NCBI GenBank assembly: GCA_963925605.1 | Contig: CAWURY010000002.1 | Span: 7,954-71,953 of the forward strand | DNA: 64,000 nt | Source of the DNA: Porticoccus sp963925605 | GTDB taxonomy: Bacteria > Pseudomonadota > Gammaproteobacteria > Pseudomonadales > Porticoccaceae | Direction of reading: 5' to 3' | Part shown: in pieces, positions 61,672-64,000 of the stretch | Layout: each line of letters starts with the position of its first letter | Position numbering within the stretch: the stretch's first letter is position 1 | Position numbers and translations under genes: made by a program | The notes under the pieces: generated by a model | What the model saw: only the letters and a program-made list of their open reading frames with translations | Database searches by the model: none | What the model was told of the DNA's origin: nothing

Positions 61672-62790
61672 TTATAGGCCAGACATTGGCACTGTGTTTT
61701 TTATATCGCTTGCATACTTAGCGCGCAGCTCTACTGGCATAGAAATCATGCCTTTGTCAGCAAGATATCCTTCTGGGCCCCAAGCGCGATCGCTGCTGAA
61801 TTCTGCGGCATATTCCGTAATACCAGGAACAACCCCTATGTGAGCCTTTTTAATGTAGAAGTACAGCGGACGTGAGATTGGGTAGCTCTTATCCGCAATA
61901 TTATCGAATGAAGGCATGTTGCCTTCGACTAATGAGCCCTGAACCTTGTCGCTATTTTGATCCAAGAAAGAGAATCCAAAAATACCCAACGCCTCAGGAT
62001 TAGCTTCAAGTTTCTGAATAATCAGATTATCGTTCTCGCCGGCTTCAATATAAACGCCGTCTTCACGAAGCGCATGGGTAACAGCCTTGAATACTTTTTT
62101 GCCCTTCTTGTTGTAGGCGCTTGGAGGGATTCCAAGCTTGTCCATCATTTCCATGATGCTGTCAGACTTTTCCTCCTTTCTTAAGGCTCTTAAAGCTTCA
62201 AATTTTTTGGCGCCGCCTTCCATTGCTAGCTCAGAAAAAGCATCGCGTGTTCCAGAAGTAGGTGGTGGTCCAATAACCTCAATTTTAACTGCTGGTAACT
62301 CAGCGTTAACGTCTTTCCAGGTTTTATTTGGGTTTGTGATCAACTTGCCATCAGGGCCAGGAATTTTAGCCGCCAAGGCTAAGTACAGGTCTTTGCGAGT
62401 CAGGCTCATTTGTTTGGCTTTTTTGGAATTGGCTACCACGATACCGTCATAACCAATAAGGACCTCTATGATGTCCGTTACACCATTGCCTTGGCATTTT
62501 TCAAACTCAGATGCCTTCATACGACGCGAAGAATTGGTTACATCTGGATGAGCTGTTCCAACGCCCGCACAAAAAAGCTTCATGCCGCCGCCTGATCCTG
62601 TAGATTCAATTTTCGGTGTTGGGCTACCAGTGTTTTTTCCGAAACGCTCTGCTACAACTGTAGCAAAAGGATACACTGTTGATGAGCCAACAACGCTAAC
62701 ATAATCACGCGCGCCCGCTAATACCGAACCACTTGACATGAGTAGCGCCATCGCAGCGCCGGTAAGTGCTATTTTGAATGTTTTTTTCAC
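61672..62790 (-). CDS. pstS: Phosphate-binding periplasmic protein PstS
   Basis: A 372-residue secreted receptor of the phosphate transporter. The signal peptide MKKTFKIALTGAAMALLMSSGSVLA is cut before GARD. Ligand-loop motifs are VGSSTVYPF and TSGTRDAF, with ESTGSGGGMKLFC near the N-terminus. It belongs to the longer PstS subfamily. The start is GTG, set by a strong GGAGG. It is the first gene of pstSCAB-phoU, under the PHO box at 62842-62860, and divergent from the TRAP transporter genes. Confidence 0.95.
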   Translation of the reverse strand: MKKTFKIALTGAAMALLMSSGSVLAGARDYVSVVGSSTVYPFATVVAERFGKNTGSPTPKIESTGSGGGMKLFCAGVGTAHPDVTNSSRRMKASEFEKCQGNGVTDIIEVLIGYDGIVVANSKKAKQMSLTRKDLYLALAAKIPGPDGKLITNPNKTWKDVNAELPAVKIEVIGPPPTSGTRDAFSELAMEGGAKKFEALRALRKEEKSDSIMEMMDKLGIPPSAYNKKGKKVFKAVTHALREDGVYIEAGENDNLIIQKLEANPEALGIFGFSFLDQNSDKVQGSLVEGNMPSFDNIADKSYPISRPLYFYIKKAHIGVVPGITEYAAEFSSDRAWGPEGYLADKGMISMPVELRAKYASDIKNTVPMSGL

Positions 62791-62827
62791 TATTGCCTCC
62801 GAGGCCTGTTTAATTTACTGAGGTCAT

Positions 62828-62833
62828 ACTATA
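62828..62833 (-). promoter_or_regulatory. -10 element of the pstS promoter
   Basis: TATAGT on the minus strand, eight bases after the PHO box, in the position expected for a PhoB-activated promoter, where the box replaces the -35 element. Confidence 0.65.
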
Positions 62834-62841
62834 AGTTTTTA

Positions 62842-62860
62842 ATGACAGTACTATGACAAG
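62842..62860 (-). promoter_or_regulatory. PHO box (PhoB binding site) of pstS
   Basis: On the minus strand, two exact TGTCAT copies (62853-62858 and 62842-62847) lie 11 bases apart with an A+T-biased spacer: CTTGTCATAGTACTGTCAT. This matches the established PhoB consensus nearly perfectly and lies 52 bases before the pstS start. Confidence 0.9.
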
Positions 62861-62980
62861 ATTATTGCTCTCTAGAGGTGTCAGAAAAACAACAATTTTT
62901 TTAAAATAACTAATATCAGATGATTGGCTTTCCTTGTGCAAGTATAATTCACCAAACCCCCATCAGGTGCAAGACATTCC

Positions 62981-63532
62981 ATGGCTTATAAGCTCGCCCA
63001 TCCTTTTAAATTGCTAGCTCTCGGTATTGACCATTTTACTGAGTGGACTGGCCGCATTGTTGCTTGGCTAACTCTGGCAATGGTAGCGCTAACGTGCGCT
63101 ATAGTGTTAATGCGATATTTTTTTGAAACTGGCTCGATAGCCCTACAAGAAGCGGTAACATACCTGCATGCGGCTGTATTCTTAGCTGGCGCTGCTTTTA
63201 CCCTTAAACGAAAAGGTCATGTTAGTGTCGATATTTTTTATCAAAACTTTAACCCTCGAACACAGGCTGTAATTGAAATATTAGGGGCCTTGTTTTTTCT
63301 ACTGCCCGTGTGTCTCTTGATTCTAATCGTTAGCTGGGACTATGTTGCTAGCAGCTGGGCCATCAATGAGGCATCACGGGAGGCGGGCGGCCTACCTTGG
63401 TTGTATCTACTAAAAACTTTATTATTATTAATGCCTGTAACAATTATGCTGCAAGGCCTATCAGAAATCATAAAAAATATTTTATTCTTGTTGTATAGCA
63501 AAATGCCTGCCTCGCCACAAGGAGAGGCGTAG
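62981..63532 (+). CDS. TRAP transporter small permease (DctQ type)
   Basis: A 183-residue four-helix membrane protein of the DctQ family, partner of the large TRAP permease. It shows WTGRIVAWLTLAMVALTCAIVLMRYFFETGSIALQEAVTYLHAAVFLAGAAFTLKRKGHVSVDIFY, typical of the 'mannitol/dicarboxylate' DctQ group, and AGGLPWLYLLK-type loops. The substrate cannot be told; the DctP receptor is not in the window. It overlaps or nearly touches the dctM start. Confidence 0.88.
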   Translation: MAYKLAHPFKLLALGIDHFTEWTGRIVAWLTLAMVALTCAIVLMRYFFETGSIALQEAVTYLHAAVFLAGAAFTLKRKGHVSVDIFYQNFNPRTQAVIEILGALFFLLPVCLLILIVSWDYVASSWAINEASREAGGLPWLYLLKTLLLLMPVTIMLQGLSEIIKNILFLLYSKMPASPQGEA

Positions 63533-63534
63533 TG

Positions 63535-64000
63535 GTGGAACATATTTCTATCATTATGTTTATTGCGGTCTGTGTGGTTCTGATGGCTGGCTATCCTGTG
63601 GCTTTTTCGTTAGCTGGCACTGCCCTGATATTTGCACTAATTGGTAATTTTAGCGGCAACTTCGATATGTCGTTTTTGTATGCCTTACCTAATCGCCTCT
63701 ATGGCATAATTGACAACACCACCTTGATAGCCGTGCCGTTATTTATCTTCATGGGCGTCATGCTAGAAAAATCTAACCTAGCAGAAAATCTGCTGAGCAG
63801 CATGTCCTTATTATTCAGTAGGCTGCAAGGCGGCTTAGGAATATCTGTTGTTCTGGTTGGAATGTTGCTAGCAGCAAGCACGGGGATTGTTGGCGCTACA
63901 GTGGTCACCCTAGGCCTCATGTCTTTGCCGACCATGCTGAAGCAAGGCTATTCTTCGTCTTTAGCGGCGGGCTCTATTTGCGCTACAGGCACCCTGGGCC
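63535..64000 (+). CDS. TRAP transporter large permease (DctM type), 3' end outside window
   Basis: The first 155 residues of a DctM large permease. Visible features are the first helices (SIIMFIAVCVVLMAGYPVAFSLAGTALIFALIG), YGIIDNTTLIAVPLFIFMGVMLEKSNLAENLL and GISVVLVGMLLAASTGIVGATVVTLGLMSLP, a strongly conserved DctM stretch. The GTG start at 63535 (or the overlapping GTG at 63532) follows AGGAGAGG at the end of the small permease gene, so the two are coupled. It drives sodium- or proton-coupled solute uptake. Confidence 0.9.
   Translation, partial: MEHISIIMFIAVCVVLMAGYPVAFSLAGTALIFALIGNFSGNFDMSFLYALPNRLYGIIDNTTLIAVPLFIFMGVMLEKSNLAENLLSSMSLLFSRLQGGLGISVVLVGMLLAASTGIVGATVVTLGLMSLPTMLKQGYSSSLAAGSICATGTLG

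Noticed and set aside
1..64000. CRISPR arrays, insertion sequences, prophage genes, toxin-antitoxin pairs and biosynthetic clusters
   Set aside because: No regularly spaced repeats, transposase or integrase motifs, phage proteins, small paired toxin-antitoxin frames or modular synthases were seen on either strand.

Overview
The window is an A+T-rich chromosomal stretch of a gammaproteobacterium. Nearly every gene is a housekeeping gene. Many blocks keep the order known from Pseudomonas and related marine lineages: (ilvD)-folA-thyA-lgt-ptsP-rppH-HAD, rpe-trpE-trpGDC, gshB-ruvX-yggS-proC-yggT, rph/yicC-gmk-rpoZ-spoT-ridA, oxyR-recG-ubiC-ubiA-phoB-phoR, and phoU-pstBACS. The Pseudomonas-type FabY initiator ketosynthase and an LpoP-like PBP1b partner also point to the Pseudomonadales/Cellvibrionales side of the class. 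No rRNA, tRNA, CRISPR array, prophage or insertion sequence was recognised.

Layout. 1-8 kb: 3' end of argA, a decayed ilvD, then folA, thyA, lgt, ptsP and rppH on the minus strand, and a HAD phosphatase plus an RsmC-like methyltransferase on the plus strand. 8-15 kb: cell wall and envelope redox genes (LpoP-like lipoprotein, mrcB, a PfkB kinase, a PCuAC copper chaperone, dsbD). 15-24 kb: aroQ-accBC, prmA, dusB-fis, purH-purD, an MBL hydrolase and coq7. 24-31 kb: a LysR regulator with a candidate small RNA beside it, a YhfA-like OsmC protein, and the trpC-trpD-trpG-trpE-rpe cluster. 31-37 kb: ubiD, fabY, a GlxA-type regulator and a PilJ-like receptor with a stripped-down sensor. 37-46 kb: gshB to ridA, including stringent response and transcription factors. 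46-55 kb: an SDR protein, oxyR-recG, ubiC-ubiA, phoB-phoR and an acyltransferase. 55-64 kb: DUF938 methyltransferase, yaaA, carbonic anhydrase, the phosphate regulon operon behind a clear PHO box, and the start of a TRAP transporter.

The genes cover ubiquinone synthesis (ubiC, ubiA, ubiD, coq7), fatty acid initiation (accBC, fabY), purine, folate/thymidylate and tryptophan synthesis, phosphate sensing and uptake, and peroxide response.

I see no convincing new multi-gene system. The unusual content is local. The ilvD remnant lies in its ancestral position. The PilJ-like receptor lacks its chemosensory partners and the expected pil neighbours are missing. The ruvX gene has no ATG/GTG/TTG start. 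OxyR lacks the resolving cysteine. SpoT carries a hybrid EFKD motif. Several palindromes or direct repeats, and an orphan terminator, suggest uncharacterised regulation. Together the gene losses suggest a lineage undergoing genome reduction; that is inference.
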